Shown: positions 4,717 to 5,105 of the stretch, one piece after another | Numbering within the stretch: position 1 is the first letter of the stretch | Layout of the letters: every line of letters starts with the position of its first letter | NCBI GenBank assembly: GCA_937897665.1 | Contig: CALCPB010000076.1 | Span: forward strand, 1 to 5,105 | Length of the DNA: 5,105 nt | Reading direction: 5' to 3' | Origin: an uncultured Halomicronema sp. | GTDB taxonomy: Bacteria; Cyanobacteriota; Cyanobacteriia; Phormidesmidales; Phormidesmidaceae | Made by a program: the position numbers and the translations under genes | The notes under the pieces: generated by a model | What the model was told of the DNA's origin: nothing | Database searches by the model: none | What the model saw: the letters and a program-made list of their open reading frames with translations, nothing else

Positions 4717-5105
4717 ATGAGCGAACGCAGAACGCGTAGTCAAGAACGCATACTCAAGGTCTTGAAAGGGCTCACCCAACCCACTTCAGCCCAAGACCTA
4801 TATGTCGCGCTGCGCCATGAATATACGATTGGTCTCGCTACGGTTTATCGGGCTCTCGACGCGTTGAAGGTCGCTGGCTTGGTGCAAGTGCGAACCCTAC
4901 CTAGCGGCGAATCTCTCTACAGCCTGCCCCAAGAAGATCGCCATCACTTGAGCTGTCTGCGCTGTGGCAACAGCATCTCAATTGATGAATGCCCCGTGCA
5001 CGACCTGGAACATGAGCTCCAAGACCATCACAAATTTCGAATTTACTATCACACGCTAGAATTTTTCGGCCTATGCCCCGACTGCCAGGCCCAAGAAACC
5101 ACTTC
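4717..5105 (+). CDS. zur: Fur-family zinc uptake regulator Zur (FurB), cut by the window edge
   Basis: This is a Fur-family metalloregulator that, with zinc bound, represses zinc acquisition genes by binding DNA as a dimer. 129 full codons are visible from the ATG, with no stop before the edge. Cyanobacterial Zur proteins are about 130-140 residues, so only a short tail should be missing. Residues 1-65 form the winged-helix DNA-binding domain, with the recognition helix GLATVYRALDALKVAGLV (39-56). The C-terminal part has the structural zinc site CLRC (80-83) plus CPDC (120-123). Candidate regulatory zinc ligands are His76/His77, Cys92, His95 and Glu115. The string YYHTLEFFGLC (110-120) and the Cys92-Pro-Val-His95 motif point to Zur/FurB rather than iron-type FurA or peroxide-type PerR; I infer zinc specificity from this resemblance. 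The ATG has AAGGAG 14 bases upstream and no better in-frame start. It is divergent from purS. Confidence 0.92.
   Translation, partial: MSERRTRSQERILKVLKGLTQPTSAQDLYVALRHEYTIGLATVYRALDALKVAGLVQVRTLPSGESLYSLPQEDRHHLSCLRCGNSISIDECPVHDLEHELQDHHKFRIYYHTLEFFGLCPDCQAQETT

Noticed and set aside
1..5105. CRISPR array, transposase gene, tRNA or defence system.
   Set aside because: No regularly spaced repeats, no transposase or nuclease motifs and no tRNA-like cloverleaf were seen; the genes are ordinary housekeeping ones.

Overview
The window looks like chromosomal DNA from a cyanobacterium. The evidence is six copies of the HIP1 octamer GCGATCGC (a cyanobacterial signature), a PurF with the iron-sulphur, propeptide-bearing architecture and a cyanobacterial-style N-terminus (…RPDKPEEACGVFG…), a separate purS plus small purQ, and a FurB/Zur-type regulator whose Cys/His pattern matches cyanobacterial Zur. 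The base composition is moderately GC-rich and no genus can be assigned from it. It is mainly a housekeeping region, and I found no convincing new multi-gene system.

Layout, left to right. Bases 1-224 are a leader with a plausible sigma70-type promoter, a 12-bp palindrome and a small hairpin. They precede a family 2 glycosyltransferase on the + strand (225-1217, GTG start). A short convergent spacer with two small hairpins (1218-1321) separates it from purF on the - strand (1322-2842). Then come 755 bases with no supportable gene (2843-3597). These hold a palindrome and a recurring hexamer just upstream of purF, some weak nested inverted repeats, and a GCGTTCGC-type interspersed repeat near 3436-3464. 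Next, on the - strand, are purQ (3598-4296) and purS (4363-4635), separated by 66 bases. Finally, divergent from purS, a zur gene starts at 4717 on the + strand and runs off the right edge.

Functionally, three of the six genes or gene parts serve early de novo purine synthesis. PurF makes phosphoribosylamine from PRPP and glutamine. PurQ and PurS are the glutaminase and the small structural subunit of FGAM synthase. Its large catalytic subunit PurL is not in the window and must be encoded elsewhere. In transcription order on the - strand the genes run purS, purQ, long gap, purF, so purS-purQ is a likely operon and purF probably has its own promoter. The glycosyltransferase (cell-surface polysaccharide or glycoconjugate synthesis) and the zinc regulator have no evident functional link to the purine genes.

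The parts most worth a second look are non-coding: the purF upstream palindrome with TAAGAC repeats, the gene-free 755 bases with repeat debris, and the perfect palindrome between the ribosome binding site and start codon of zur.
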